The notes: generated by a model not told the origin, from the letters alone. DNA of 64,000 bases from Telmatactis stephensoni (GCA_029948255.1 JALIZF010001827.1:718001-782000); one strand, 5' to 3'. Shown: positions 19,801 to 32,124, numbered from the stretch's first letter. Made by a program: numbers and translations.

Positions 19801-22800
19801 TTTCCCAAAAAGTCCTTTGTTAGTGTTTTTAGTCTTCATTTGATGTTTTCAGAGTTATTTGCCTGTAATTTTGAGCATTTTACATTTCAAAAATGGTGTT
19901 TATCATCTAAATGGCCGCCATCTTGAAAACTTGAAATTTCTCCGTGTGCACGAGCTCGCGCATGGTAGAATCGTGCGCAGTAGAGCGTGCGCAATGTAAA
20001 ACTAATTACCTTAACGTGCGCGCGGACGGGATCGTTTGCTTTCAGAATTTGAATTCTATTGTTTGAGAGCCTTGCGCGTGCGATGGCGAAGTTACTAAAA
20101 ATACCCTTAGTCGCCACGAACATCGCACAGGCATCAAAACTGAGTTTAGGGAATGATGCACGCAATCCTGCGTGCATCACCCGGTGGTCGACAACAACAA
20201 GCTCCTATTTTTCAAGTTGCTGGGCTCACCAAAGTTGTATTTCTTTTTTGTTTTCTTCTTCTTCTTCTTCTTTAGTTAGCCGATTCAGTAAAGGTCTTTA
20301 CTACTGTGCTGGTTGCACTACAGGCAACCAGTGTAACGCTTCGAGAAGCGTCTTGTTAAAAAGTTTATTAACGACAACATGTCAACCTGCTCTTACCCTA
20401 GCGGCAGCTTATGGAAAGGTCTTTTCTAAGCCGATATTTGTCTCGCTTTCGCACCTGGGCACGAGTGAACGCACGGGTGTGTCTAGTTAAATTTAAGGGC
20501 CAAAGAAACGACAAAAGACTAGTATTTATCTGATACACAGTAAAGGTTATTACTATTATTAATATTATTACTAGCCGTTTCTAATAGAAAGTGGAATGCT
20601 GCGAGCAAGAAAACAGTTGTATCCACGTTAGCAGAATTGTTTCCCTAAAACTCACGAACGAACACTGCTTTCTCTGACTATCAATTATTTTGTTTGCCCC
20701 TGTGCGTTGTATGACACTTCAGTTGACTTTCCAATATTGAGCTATTCATGAACAACATACACAAGTTTTAGAATTGTACAAGTATATTTTATCTAAATCT
20801 ATTGCTTCAGTTTAACAGTGTCTCTGTGTCTGGTATAGCTTGTTCTGCAAAGACCTTTAAGTACATAGCATCTTCTACTAGTATTAGATCGACTGTCTGA
20901 ATTGTGCACGGTGAAACAGGGCACGAGTTGGCACATAACAGAGCTGAAAGACTCATGTCTTCCCCTTGATACGTCGCTAAAGCGATCGTGACCTTGATGA
21001 ATACTTCCATTAACAATCAAATCAACATTTGACATTGTATTAAAACTTGTTTGAAATATACTTACCTCGAAATCTGGTCACAAAAATGGAATTTGACCAC
21101 AAAAATGGTCTTCAAAAACGTGCTCAGCCCAACGCATAATTTTAGAACAGTTTGCCGCTATCCAATGTATTTGCACATTCACAAAATCAAGTATTGCGAC
21201 ATCCTGACAACAATGGACAAACATCCTGACAAACCTTTGACAAACCTGAAAAGATCGACTTTCAAACCGCATAATATAGCGCCCAGACCCTCTCGGCGAA
21301 ATCGAAACAGGAAGTCCGTCAAGATTAGTGTCGCTGCTCGCTACACTCACAGCAGTAGGCCATTTGGATGATGGTGTCATATACTACAACTACCAGAATG
21401 CTTTGCCCACTTTCTTTTGTAAAATAATTAGTGCCAATTGTTTTGCTATTCTCAAAAGGGAATAAAAATATGAATAAGAAAGAAAATTCGTAGAGCATTC
21501 TGGTAGTTGTAGTAAAATGACGCCATCGTGCAAATGGCTTATCCTTATCCTTATCCTTATCCTTATCCTTATCCTTATCCTTATCCTTATCCTTATCCTT
21601 ATCCTTATCCTTATCCTTATCCTTATCCTTATCCTTATCCTTATTCTTATTCTTATTCTTATTCTTATTCTTATTATCCTTATCCTTATCCTTATTCTTA
21701 TTCTTATTCTTATTCTTATTCTTATTCTTATTCTTTATTTATTTTATCATTTATAACTAGTCCGTAACTACTCGACTTCTCGTACATTTGTGAGTGGACT
21801 ACTCAGTAGAGACTTTTTGGGCTGTTGTGATCACTTTTATTCTGCTCAACTCGAGTACAGATATAGCTCAAGAATCTAGTAGTAGTATATCTTTCACTTG
21901 TGCTAACTTAATATATAGGAGTAGAATTCATTAACGCAGAGACTGCTGTGTTTACTTGGGATAACAGTTTTTGATTGGTTAAAAGATAGTTCTTTGCAGT
22001 ATGAAAATAGCATGGAACAAATATATGACGTGTTGAGAAAGAACTGGGCCCGGTTGTTCGAAAGTGGATAAGAGTTAACCCAGGATTAACTCCAAATGTT
22101 TTCTTTAGAGTTAACCCCGGATTAGCGCTAATCGGCTTTCGAACAACCGGGCCCTGATTTTCAGGAGAATTATGGTTGCTAGAAAAAGATGATGACGTAC
22201 GTACTAAAACTTCCGTTCGATAGTTCAGAATGCTATTTTATGGTATAAATATTTATGGTATAAATATTTTGACGGAGCAGGACCTATATCTTGTTTTGTT
22301 GTTAAACGGATAGTACTAATTTTCTATACAAGGTATTCAAACATTTTGGATAGAATATGAATATGAAAAATGACGGAATTTGCAAAGTGCCTTTTACATC
22401 GATTTTATAAGCCACATTTCTTACTCTACAATAGTATTAGGTGTACTAGTTGCATATTTTTTCCGCAAAGATCATTCAACGTTAGTTTTGTGCTTTTATT
22501 GTCAGTTTCAACCACTGAAGGAGAATTTGATGGAAATGCTTATGCAGAATATCCGCTCCATAAGACACCAGTAAAGCAAAGCCAGAACACAATTACCCTG
22601 TCGTTCAAGACTATACAACCAAATGGATTGCTACTACATGGTGACAGTACTGGGGATGAGTTTGGAGATTATTTTACCATTGAGCTTATTGGTGGAAAAC
22701 TAAGGTAATTCAACTCAGAATTTTAGCGCTCACCAAAAATAGTTTTCCAATTCCACTACTTTGATTCCCAGAGCTTGAATATATACGTATTCATTGTATA

Positions 22801-25800
22801 TTGGCTATTGTACTGTACACATATAATCTATATCTGTGGACATCATACGGTTTGTAAAATGTTTCTTAAAAATGTTTCCTGAGAATCTGCTAAAACATTC
22901 AAATATTACGAGCATTTATATGAGCTAAAATAAACCATCCATATAGACCACACTTTTTGTAAGCAGTCAGTTTTCAAAAGACAATGCAAGAGGCATCTTT
23001 GGTGAACTTAAAATTGGACAAAAAACATCATTTGTATGGATAGCTGGCAGCTCACAATAGCCACATAAATATAAGCTAACTCAACAAAAGTAGAGTCAAT
23101 AGTTTTAACTATTAAAACTGCTCATTAGAAATGCATGCTTGTTGTTGTTACATCTATGTGAAAAAATGCAACACTAAGTCTATGTACATGTACTGTCAGC
23201 TGGAGTCTGGTTTACAATGTATGACAGGGAATGTTTTGCTTGTATTTTGTTTATGCTAATGTGAAGTGCATCTGATTTTGCTTTTTCCTCTTTAAGAGTT
23301 GCTCTGAGTCTGGGTAGATATCAAGGTATGGATGATGCCAAGAGTATTACCCTTGGTGATGAACTTGCAGACAATAGATTCCACCAAGTTGAAGTCAACC
23401 ACAATGGTCGTGTAACCTGGGTCATACTTGATAAATTCTCTACAGGGGAGAAGCGTCGTCGTATTGAAACACGTTACAAAGAGCTACATCTTGATGACTT
23501 TTTCTTTATTGGAGGTGCATCTGACTTTACCAGGCTAAGAGATATAATCTCGGGTTCAAATTTCGAAGGATGTTTAAAATGGATTGCATTCAACAAATGG
23601 AATCTCTTACAAGCCCGTGGTGGTGATGCAGCAACATTCAGAAAATACGGAGTAAAGGACTCGTGCTCTGTGGAGGTCAGATACGTTCCATTTACTCTTA
23701 ATGGCAAAAAGTCTAAGTTTACATTTTCAAATATCAGTACATCTGGAAATTCCCTCAAGGGATATTTCAAGTTTCGTACCTACAAGAAAAGTGGAACCAT
23801 CCTGAGCCAGCCTCTTCGAGATGGAAAAGCCTTTGAATTAAGGTACACTGCAAAGTCTGTGGAACTTGAAGTGAAATTCAAAAACAGTTTAACAACTGTT
23901 TATGCGAGACAAATTTTTAAGTTCAAAGGTGTTGATAAAGGCATGTGGCATGAGGTAGTATTTGAAATAAATACGCTGCGCATATCACTAACAGTGAATG
24001 GAATCAATAATTACCACAGATTAGGCAACGATCTCCCTCCCAATTTCTTTACTGGTAGGGTAGAGGTTGGTGGACAGAATTTCATTGGTTGTCTATGGGA
24101 TCTTACTCTTAATAATAGGAGGTTTGATACTAACAGTATCACTTCTGTCAACATTCAAGTTGGTGTTTGTAACATCACTGATTTCTGCTTCCCCAATTCA
24201 TGCAAGAATGGAGCAAAGTGTTCTCAGGATGGAAAGACCTTTGCTTGTGATTGTTACGGCACAGACTACAAGGGAACTGTCTGTCATCTGCGTAAGTAAT
24301 GTATATATTTATGACTAGCAGAAAAATATACACGTAGAACTGATAAAGTGAAATCCCGCTTACCTGCCTAAAGAGTATGGAAATGGAGTTTCTGGTTTTG
24401 TGTGAACCTTGACAGTTTTATATAGTTATTCTTTTTTCAGTGTATCGGCCAGTTCTTCTATACAGAGATCAACCTTGACAGTTTGAGATAAACCTTGGGG
24501 ATTAGTTGTAACACATTTGCTACTTAATAAGAAGAGCACTTGATTTGAGTATAACAAAAACTATTTGTGTTGTACTACATTTTTTTGGGATAGATGTTTG
24601 GTCGATACAATTTAAAAATAGTGACTTCATTCATAATTATCTCTCTATTTTGTTTACCCTTAATAGCAAAATACCCACGTACTTGTTATGACCTACGGCA
24701 AGAATACCCAGAGATGGAGACAGGCAACTACACCGTCGATCCTGATGGTCCTGGTCCCGAGAAACCTTATCAGACCATCTGCAACATCACAACAGAGCTA
24801 GACTGGTTTGGAGACGAAATCTCTCGTATTTGGACTGAAGTAAAAACCCAAGATGTGAATGTTTTACTGCAGAAATATCCACCAGAAGAGGCTAGTAAAC
24901 CCAATTCCGTCATCCGAGATATCATGTACATACCAACATTCTATTCAGCCCAAACGGTGGGCATGGCCAGTGAGTTCTGTCGCCAGTTTGTTGAATACCT
25001 GTGCACAAGCTCACGATTCCTGAATAAGCTCAAACCAGATTATGGTCACTGGGTCGGATCCCACGGAAAGCATCGTTACTATTGGGGTGGGTCTGGACCT
25101 GATTACCCTGGAAAATGCGCTTGTGGTGTGAGAGGCGACTGTATTCATGGCCTATGGTGCAACTGTGATGCTAGAAAAGACAGCCTTGAAAGTGATGAAG
25201 GTTACTTGTACGGATCAAATGGAAAAGTCCTCCCAGTTTCTCAGGTGCTGTTTGGGGATCTTAATATCGACCAAGACCACAGCGCTAACTACACTGTAGG
25301 AAGCCTGCAATGCTACGGTAAGTCTCAATTTGATTTTTACATTGGAATAATTTTATATATTTATGAGTTACGCAACACGTGCCATCAAGTAAACGCAACG
25401 TTTATTCTGCATTTTCATTCAACAATGCATGTTGATATACATGTGTAGTTCAAATAACGGTCTTTAGTTTCTACACTACCATCCCAACATCCTGTCTCAG
25501 TTCATCAAATACAAGAAGAAAAAATTTTGATTCAGGGACGGATGCAGAATTAGGCTCCTGGAGGGGGGTGCAGTATTATAGAAATCGGAAACCGTCCATA
25601 GGATCCTGGGAATATTTTAGAAAAGTATCAAGAATGAAGGCCAAAAGTCGTCTTAGGAGGGGTGGTTGTGCACCCCCTGAACTACTCACCTGAATCCGCC
25701 CCTGAGATTGATTTTGTGTGAAACACAGTCTAAACATCTCGGGTCAACAGTGTTGTTGGTCTAAACAAGTATACACAACATGTTAATTGATACGCAACAT

Positions 25801-28620
25801 TTTGGATCAGAATGAACAGTTATTCTTTGATTGTCACCCTACAGGACGTCCAAACAACACAGCAACATTCACCCGTGAAGATGGAATTATTGGTCTGACA
25901 TACAGAGAAGGCACCCTGGATGGTGACACTGGCTACATCTCCTTGTACTTCCGCACACCTTACGACAGGGGAATCCTCTTCCACCAAGGTGATAAGACCA
26001 AGAACACCAGGGACTTCATCAGGGTGGCCATCACCGGCAATGACTCTGTGACACTTTCTTTTGATATTGGGAACGGGCCCCAATCCATAACCGTTCAAGT
26101 CAAGGACAACGAATTCAACACCAACCGACTTTGGCATTCCGTTCATGTTTGGCATAACATCAAGGAGTTTGGTCTGCGAGTTGACGGGATTGAGAAGACC
26201 GTTTTGAATCCCTTGCAGTCAAGCAAGCAATTGGATGTTGTTGGGAAGTTGTACATCGGTGGCTACATGCGACAGCTCATGCAAGGATTTGTGGGCTGTA
26301 TCAGAGGATTGGTAAGACCGGCATTCTTAAGCTCTATCTATTGAAAGGCTGCATAATCTATACATAATTTTTCCTTTGTTCCAGACAATCAACGGGAAAG
26401 TGATAGATCTTGTCAAGCTCGCTGAATATGCTGACTACGTCAATCCAGGGTGGAAAGGAAGTTGCTTGGGAGAGAATTTGTGTAAGGGTGGAGGACGTTG
26501 TATCGACGATTACAACATATTTCGCTGCGACTGCCATTTGACACCGTACTATGGTTATTACTGCGAAAAAGGTAAATAAGACGTTTCAGGGTATCTCGTC
26601 GTCAAAGGTATATGAAAGGGATATATAAAAGTATTTGGTATATAAAAGGGCAAAGGATGGGCTCACAATTTTAGCTGTTGGAAGCTTGTCTTGTCTTGTC
26701 TTGTCTTGTCTTGTCTTGTCTTGTCTTGTCTTGTCTTGTCTTGTCTTGTCTTGTCTTGTCTTGTCTTGTCTTGTCGTGTCGTGTCGTGTCGTGTCGTGTC
26801 GTGTCGTGACCCAGCTGTTGTTATCATATCTGGTCTGGTCTGGTCTGGTCTGGTCTGGTCTGGTCTGGTCTGGTCTGGTCTGGTCTGGTCTCGTCTCGTC
26901 TCGTCTCGTCTCGTCTCGTCTCGTCTCGTCTCGTCTCGTCTCGTCTCGTCTCGTCTTCTCAAGCACGTTAAGGCCTGGGTCATTGGGCCGAACTAAAAAA
27001 ACCTAAAATTGCAATATCTCTACCAATATTAAATGTACTTAGATATAATTTTGGCCCATAGTCCTAATTAGGATCCTTAACATCTTTATTTGTGTATGGT
27101 CAGAATTCGGTGGTCACGTGACCTATAGGATGAAAAAATATCAATTTGAAAATGGGCCGGTGAAAATGCATTTAATGAAGACTGTTTTTGATGTGTCACT
27201 GTTAAGGACATCTAGGTAAGTTAGAAACTGCATGCCTGGAATGGATGACTTCATTTGAACAGCGAGGAGTAACATACAAATTTGTCACGTGACCTCTTTT
27301 ACCAAATATCTCCTTAACAATCAATGATGGATCACCATTGCAGGCAGTTTTGAAAGACAACCCCAAAAGTCATAAATTGGCATCTCTTTTATTATTTCAC
27401 TTTACGTCTCTATAGACCCTTTGCATAATACTACTTATCATATACAGATACATCCCTAGCCTCACTTTGACTCAGCTAAACAATGACACCACTGAATGGT
27501 GTCATTGTTATAGCTAAGTCAAAGTGAGGCTAGGGATGTATCTGCATATGATTAGTAGTATTATGCAAAGGGTCTATACGGCCCGTTTTCCATTGAATTT
27601 TTGTCATTTTCTATATTACGTGAATGGTCACGTGACCAAGCGTTCCCCATTTTGTCAATGAGAATTTTTCAAAATCGACAAATTCTAACACGTCTCCAAG
27701 TTAGAAAGCGAAATGTTCAATATTACTCTTGAATTGTAAAAAATACCATTTTGTGCTAAATTGGGGCCTGACCCGGGCCTTAACATGCTTGTCTTGTTTT
27801 CTGTTCTGTTCTGTTCTGTTCTGTTCTGTTCTGTTCTGTTCTGTTCTGTTCTGTTCTGTTCTGTTCTGTTCTGTTCTGTTCTGTTCTGTTCTGTTCTGTT
27901 TTTTTAAACAAATGCCAAACTACATTATTACAATGTTTTCTAGATTTGGGTGCAACATTCAGGAGGAACGTAAGCTATTTGATTTACAGATGGCCAACAA
28001 CTCAAGAAAAAGCCTTCCGAACGGACATCGCCGTTGGATTTGTGACCAAGCAGTGCTCTGGCATGATCATGAGAATGAATGGGAAAGACGGTGACCGGTT
28101 CGAGATTTCTATTGGCACGAAAAACACGCTCCAGTTTCACTACCAATTTTGGTATTCCATCACGAAATCAGTCGAAGGTCTTTTGACAATCAAGAACGAT
28201 TTGGCAGAGGGGAAGTCATTCTGTAATGGCAGGAGACACTCGTTTGCAATTGAACGTTTTCATCATAAAGTTGTATACAAGGTCGATGGTGGCAAGGAAA
28301 TCAGAATTGATGTCCCCAAAATGTTCATGCCTTTCAAGAAACCCAAGGAAGTGATCATCGGTTCTACTGGACGTGGCCCCTTTGAGGGATGTATTTCTGG
28401 TGTGAAGGTAACTAACTGGCCAACCAAGACAGTTAAAGGGACAACAGTGGAACCCATTAAATGGGCACTGTATGATTTCAAACACTCTGATGATTTGGTA
28501 GTCGTGGGTGTTGCTCGCCAGAAGTGCGGTCCCGAACCTAAAGTGCCTCCAATTCCCAGCCGTCCCATCGCAGGTCCTCATTATGGTGATCCAACTCCTC
28601 TCCTCTTGGAACATGACTGA
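16851..28620 (+). CDS. Caspr/neurexin-IV-like secreted protein, about 1,080 aa
   Basis: Exons 16851-16917, 22506-22704, 23297-24291, 24667-25317, 25845-26311, 26385-26571 and 27944-28620 join in consistent phase (3,243 nt). A second in-frame ATG sits at 16848. Exon 1 encodes a signal peptide (MAARVVAIILLLLCF). Domains in order: laminin G (about 28-211), laminin G (215-383), EGF (386-420, CKNGAKCSQDGKTFACDC), fibrinogen-like (421-637, PRTCYDLRQEYP, DPDGPGPEKP, YYWGGSGPDYPGKCACG), laminin G (640-820), EGF (822-855, CKGGGRCIDDYNIFRCDC) and laminin G (858-1050). This is the order of contactin-associated proteins, which act in cell-cell adhesion. The N-terminal discoidin domain and the transmembrane segment are not found. 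The stop (28618-28620) is followed by AATAAA at 28623 and 28655, so this is a real terminal exon. A discoidin exon hidden in the 5.6-kb intron 1, or an alternative membrane exon, cannot be excluded. Confidence 0.88.
18724..18995. mobile_element. MITE in intron 1, CTGTTACACGCTGAAAC ends
   Basis: CTGTTACACGCTGAAACT at the left and AGTTTCAGCGTGTAACAG at the right are exact inverses. Imperfect copies of the GTTTCA/TGAAAC motif recur inside. It is 272 bp with no ORF. The preceding 1.8 kb of the intron (16918-18723) shows no feature I can support. Confidence 0.7.
19232..20147. mobile_element. TTAA-ended element inside a longer inverted repeat
   Basis: The inner unit 19309-20014 begins TTAAGGTAATTTCG and ends CTAATTACCTTAA. 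Outside it, 19232-19308 and 20015-20147 are also inverted copies of each other (AAGTTACTAAAAATA and TCGCCACGAACATCGCAC in the right arm). Inside, a block around TCACCGTGTTTGTTTTTG (19414) recurs at about 19711. The arrangement suggests either long subterminal arms or a TTAA insertion into the middle of an older palindrome. There is no ORF. From 20150 to 21358 no further element is clear. Confidence 0.55.
21359..21538. mobile_element. MITE whose TIRs carry a ZNF143-like motif
   Basis: The left end reads GCCATTTGGATGATGGTGTC and then ACTACAACTACCAGAATGC (21383-21401). The right end carries the inverse (GCATTCTGGTAGTTGTAGT, 21495-21513, then AAATGACGCCATCGTGCAAA). Both arms hold a close match to the remembered ZNF143 motif, facing inward. 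It is 180 bp, directly abutting the hexamer repeat that follows. Confidence 0.7.
21539..21734. repeat. (CTTATC)n / (CTTATT)n hexanucleotide microsatellite
   Basis: About 17 copies of CTTATC give way to CTTATT, a short return to CTTATC, then CTTATT again. It starts exactly where the MITE ends. Frames through it give Leu-Ile or Tyr-Pro/Tyr-Ser dipeptide runs and are spurious. Confidence 0.95.
22046..22154. mobile_element. MITE with GGGCCCGGTTGTTCGAAAG ends
   Basis: GGGCCCGGTTGTTCGAAAG at the left and CTTTCGAACAACCGGGCCC at the right are exact inverses. The interior repeats TTAACCC/GGATTA motifs. It is 109 bp long, lying 350 bp before exon 2 of the Caspr-like gene. Confidence 0.75.
25533..25704. 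mobile_element. MITE in Caspr-like intron 4, CAGGGACGGATGCAG ends
   Basis: CAGGGACGGATGCAG and CTGAATCCGCCCCTG are near-inverse ends, with a GGAGGGGGGTGCA/TGCACCCCCT inner pair. This matches the widespread CAGGGGCGGA type of hAT-like MITE and resembles the one at 9546. I see no clear target duplication. Confidence 0.6.
26690..26957. repeat. Block-structured pentanucleotide array
   Basis: Uniform blocks of different pentamers follow each other. (CTTGT)n runs to about 26775 and (CGTGT)n to 26808. A 20-bp unique spacer follows, then (CTGGT)n to about 26888 and (CTCGT)n to 26957. All frames stay open on both strands, giving apparent proteins such as repeated DKTRQ or ETRRD. These are artefacts. 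Confidence 0.95.
26968..27783. mobile_element. TTAA-flanked element with GTCACGTGAC palindromes
   Basis: The left end is TTAAGGCCTGGGTC (26968) and the right end GACCCGGGCCTTAA (27783). Three GTCACGTGACC palindromes lie at about 27112, 27284 and 27626. The TTAA ends fit piggyBac- or Kolobok-type targets. Related copies are at about 16130-16660 and 39074-41017. A separate palindrome (27411-27578) is nested inside. There is no ORF. Confidence 0.7.
27411..27578. repeat. 168-bp near-perfect palindrome nested in the TTAA element
   Basis: Arms of about 80 bp begin TATAGACCCTTTGCATAATA and run inward to meet at AATGACACC-ACTGAAT-GGTGTCATT. They differ at only a few positions. The high arm identity suggests a recent foldback insertion or ongoing arm correction. 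Confidence 0.8.
27797..27902. repeat. (CTGTT)n pentanucleotide microsatellite
   Basis: About 21 near-perfect CTGTT units, ending 42 bp before the last exon of the Caspr-like gene, so the tract lies close to that exon's branch-point and pyrimidine region. Confidence 0.95.
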
Positions 28621-28660
28621 ACAATAAACATCAAGAAAAAAGGAAAAATTCAAAAATAAA

Positions 28661-31001
28661 GAACGAACGTTAACATTCGAAGTTAAAAACTCAAAAATGA
28701 AAATGTACAGGCGAAAATTAAACGAGGACAGAGAGAAAAACAAAGTTAATGGGAATAAAAAAAGGGAAACATAAAACAGCTTAACTAAAATATGAGGCTG
28801 CCATATGTAAATTTAAATCCAAGAACAAACTTTTTAAAAAATGCATTAGATGTTGCAGACCTCTGTGGAAAAGGACGTTTGTGAAGTTTTTAGATGCGCT
28901 TTCTGAAATTAAGTCTTATGACTGTGGTCTTACATTAACTAGACGCAAATGCTGAATTCACTCGGACTACTAAGAACCTTATTCAAACGTTAATGACAAC
29001 CAACTCGAAAGCTGTGCTGCTTTGGTTGCTATTCACTAACAAAATATTTTCTATCTAGTTACCGCATTATCAGCTTCTTTTTGTATTGATTTATATTTGT
29101 AAAACTATTTGTAAAGTGTAGATTAAAAAATTGGAATTGGAATTGGAAATTGGGAGAGGCACCCGTTACTGCTGTTTATACATAGGCGAGCTGTCCGTGG
29201 CAAGCAGCAGCTCTTTTGCTTTGATTTGAACAACTTGCGTTCATTTACAATATAAACAGGTTGTTTAAATCGTTTGTCAGTGTTATAAAATAGAAATGTT
29301 TTAACAGCTCTCTGGAATCTCTTCATGATCATATAAACTCTCTTGAAAACCGCGTGTTCTTGACTAACCCAACTGCACATGCACGGCCAGCAAGCAGCCC
29401 CAGTACACACTGAACTAGACGAAAAATGTTGCGTTCACTCAGGCTACCAGCAAAGTATAGCCTCTTTGTTGGTAACACCAGTGAACGCAACACCTTGGTT
29501 TTGCAAGCTGTCATCAAAAGTTTTGTTAGTACAATTTGAGCCAAACTGAAGAGAATAGACAACTGCTCCTGACCTAGATATTTAACAATGGAAATGAAAA
29601 ATCCTGAAGTTGTTTGTTCGCCTATCAAAGTTGCAATTCTTGGCTTTCACTTACGTCATCGAAAAATTTCCAGGGCCATGAGTGAAATCAAATGTCATTC
29701 ACTCAGAAGAGCACATAAAGCTATGTAACTCTGCAAAATTTTGAAGTGAAACGAGTTTTTGTTGCAAAGATATTGACATTTTAACTGGTCATTCTTTCAG
29801 TAAGAAATGTATGGCACCGCTTCGAAATTCGTGGTTGGTGTCACCAAAATATCAGCGCATTTCACATCCCTGTGTAAAATCAGTGTGAATTCAAAAGCTG
29901 AAAGCAAACTCGTTCCCGTCCGCACGCACGTTAAAAAATCAAATTATACTGTTTGGAGCCTTAAGACCCGGATACACCTGAACAAAAATAGAAAAATTTG
30001 GCCTCTCTTGGCCTCCCACTTTGAGCTCAATGAAGAAGAAGGGGAAAGCATAAACTCTAGAGCTAGAAAGTAGGGAGGCAAAACTCTTAATGTATATTAG
30101 GATCATCCTCAGGAACTTACAAACACAAGTAATGCGTACCAGATTCACTGATACCAACTGAGCTATAATGGCCAGCCCTAATTGGGAGCAGTGGTGAGTC
30201 AGCTCCAAGGTCATTCTAGGAATCTACATGGACTTATGTGTTCGTAATTTCCGAGCCTAGAAATAAGCGCGTTAGTGTGTTTAAGACAAACAATTCATTT
30301 GAAATAAAATTAATTTTATAAAATTCAGTGCAAAAACCTCATTAGATTATTGTTCTTTTAGCAACATATGCGGTGAGAAATTCGTGTTACTCTTTATCAG
30401 TTATAGAAAATTTCCAGTTGACATCCAGCAATTTGAGACGTGGAATGAACGTACTATACTCTAGTAAGAATTCGATACTTGGTCATAGTATTGGAGATCA
30501 AGTTCAAAATAACAGCCCATTCTGAATTGGAATTTACATTTTTTTTACTGCTCAAAGAGCCTAGTTTTGAAAGCCATTTTGTCAGTTGGCCGCCATCTTG
30601 AATTCTCCTACATCCTCACAATCACTTCGAAGAGTTCGCACAAGCTCTGACGTGACGCGACTCTCTAGTGCGTCGCGCTCAAAGATGAGATTGATGAATG
30701 AAGGGCATTGTTTTTATACGTCTCAGCCAATCATAACATACTACGCAAAGCATGTTGGGAACTATTGCGCAAATTTTCCGTTTTGCTTCAAAAAAAATAA
30801 AAAATAAAAATAAAAGAGACGCGCTGCAGAACTAGACTGGTCTAGACTGGTTTGCCATATATGGCTGCCTATTGACTATTGAGGAATTATATTGATGGTA
30901 TATTATACACTAACACCTTTACTTCAGTGATCTTTTAATTTAGTTCAAAACATGCATAATCCAAACTGAAATTTTCGTAGTTAGGTTATTTTAATCGGTA
31001 T
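28661..31001. other. Intergenic stretch with minor repeats
   Basis: Past the Caspr-like poly(A) signals I see no gene. Around 29125-29150 short GGAATT repeats look like a retroelement tail. A hairpin lies at 29429-29493 (TGTTGCGTTCACTCAG / CCAGTGAACGCAACA). At 30141-30172 the minus strand reads TAGCTCAGTTGGTATCAG, a tRNA box A, suggesting a SINE without a clear box B. A GGCCGCCATCTTG block at about 30588 is YY1-like, but no ORF of note follows. Confidence 0.35.
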
Positions 31002-31499
31002 TTAGACAAGGCGCATTTTCGAAAAATCAGATACCTGGAGGCATTTAGGGTAGAGGCTGGTAACATAACTATTCTAAACCGATGTTTCATGCTGAATGCG
31101 AATATGACTGTCGAAATTTGTTTGTATCTCTTGCATAACTGTAAGTGTTTTCATACAAAATTTCGTTTTTTTGAAAATTCGTATCTCCTTGATTTTTCAA
31201 CTGATATCCTTCAAACTCCACAGTTTTACTGATTTTGATATGCTCTTTCCAGCTATGGTCATTGTTTTTAAGTTTGGGAACTTTTGGAATTACATGAAAA
31301 AGCCGTTAGTATGAAATGACTGTAGCAATTCACAAAATACGTCATTTACACGTATAAGATTGCAGAATACGTCTTGGTAACAGTCGTATTCGGATTCAGC
31401 ATGAAACGTTAGTTTAGAATAGTTATGTTACCAGCCTCTGCCCCAAAATGCCTTCTGCACTTTTTGCGATCGACTTTTTCAGTTTTGCGCCTTGTCTAA
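31002..31499. mobile_element. Inverted-repeat element with TTAGACAAGGCGC ends
   Basis: TTAGACAAGGCGC at the left is matched by GCGCCTTGTCTAA at the right. A second, longer inverted block (GGTAACATAACTATTCTAAA; TTTAGAATAGTTATGTTACC) lies about 55 bp inside each end. It is 498 bp and non-coding. Confidence 0.65.
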
Positions 31500-31761
31500 T
31501 TAGTATTCACCAACATAAGGGCTATTACAAATCCTGCATTCTGATTGGCTCCCTAACTTCGGGCTATTGGTGATAGCCCGAGTTGAGAGGAAGCGCGAGT
31601 AATAATATCAATAAAACATTTTTCTCTCTTTGTTTTGTTTAGTCTCATTCACCTTTGGCCCAATATGCTGGTGAATACTAATACTATTAGACCTCTCGGC
31701 CTCATGGACTACGAGTTTGAATGGCTATTGACTCGTAGTCCATTCGGCCTCGAGGTCTAAT
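31499..31761. repeat. Two adjacent foldback units
   Basis: 31499-31682 is bounded by TTAGTATTCACCA and TGGTGAATACTAA. 31686-31761 is a tight hairpin with ATTAGACCTC..GACTACGAGT and ACTCGTAGTC..GAGGTCTAAT arms. Both are non-coding and lie back to back with the element ending at 31499. Confidence 0.6.
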
Positions 31762-32124
31762 TGTTAAATAGAAGGCTCGAAAACACATAGCAATATTCTA
31801 CAACCTTATCAGGCATGTTATCGAGTTACTGTATTTATATGTCGAGTTGGCCATAGGGACCATTTGGATTTTCTTAATCTTTACATTCGCAAACATTTCT
31901 CGTCATTAAAGGGACATATTTCAGTTATCAGTATTTTTCTGCAGTCAGTCTTAGGTTTATGTATAAAGAATTCTCATATAATGTTTATATAGGCTGAGTT
32001 CCAGACAATGTCGTTAGACGACATACTGTAAAACCTGGACCTCCGCCCCGGTCCGAAACTGAACAAAAAGGGAAAAAAGATTTCGAAAAAAATAAAGATT
32101 TCAAAAGAAAAAAGCCGGAGAGAA

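Noticed and set aside
21517..21767. Leu-Ile and Tyr-Pro dipeptide frames
   Set aside because: The hexamer CTTATC has no stop in two frames; this is simple repeat DNA.
26586..27006. Overlapping frames of DKTRQ/ETRRD and SCLVL repeats
   Set aside because: They are produced by pentanucleotide arrays that lack stops in every frame, and they lie in an intron of the Caspr-like gene.
29123..29628. Two minus-strand frames of 95-99 codons
   Set aside because: No domain, splice structure or repeat family is recognisable, and a hairpin element lies within them.
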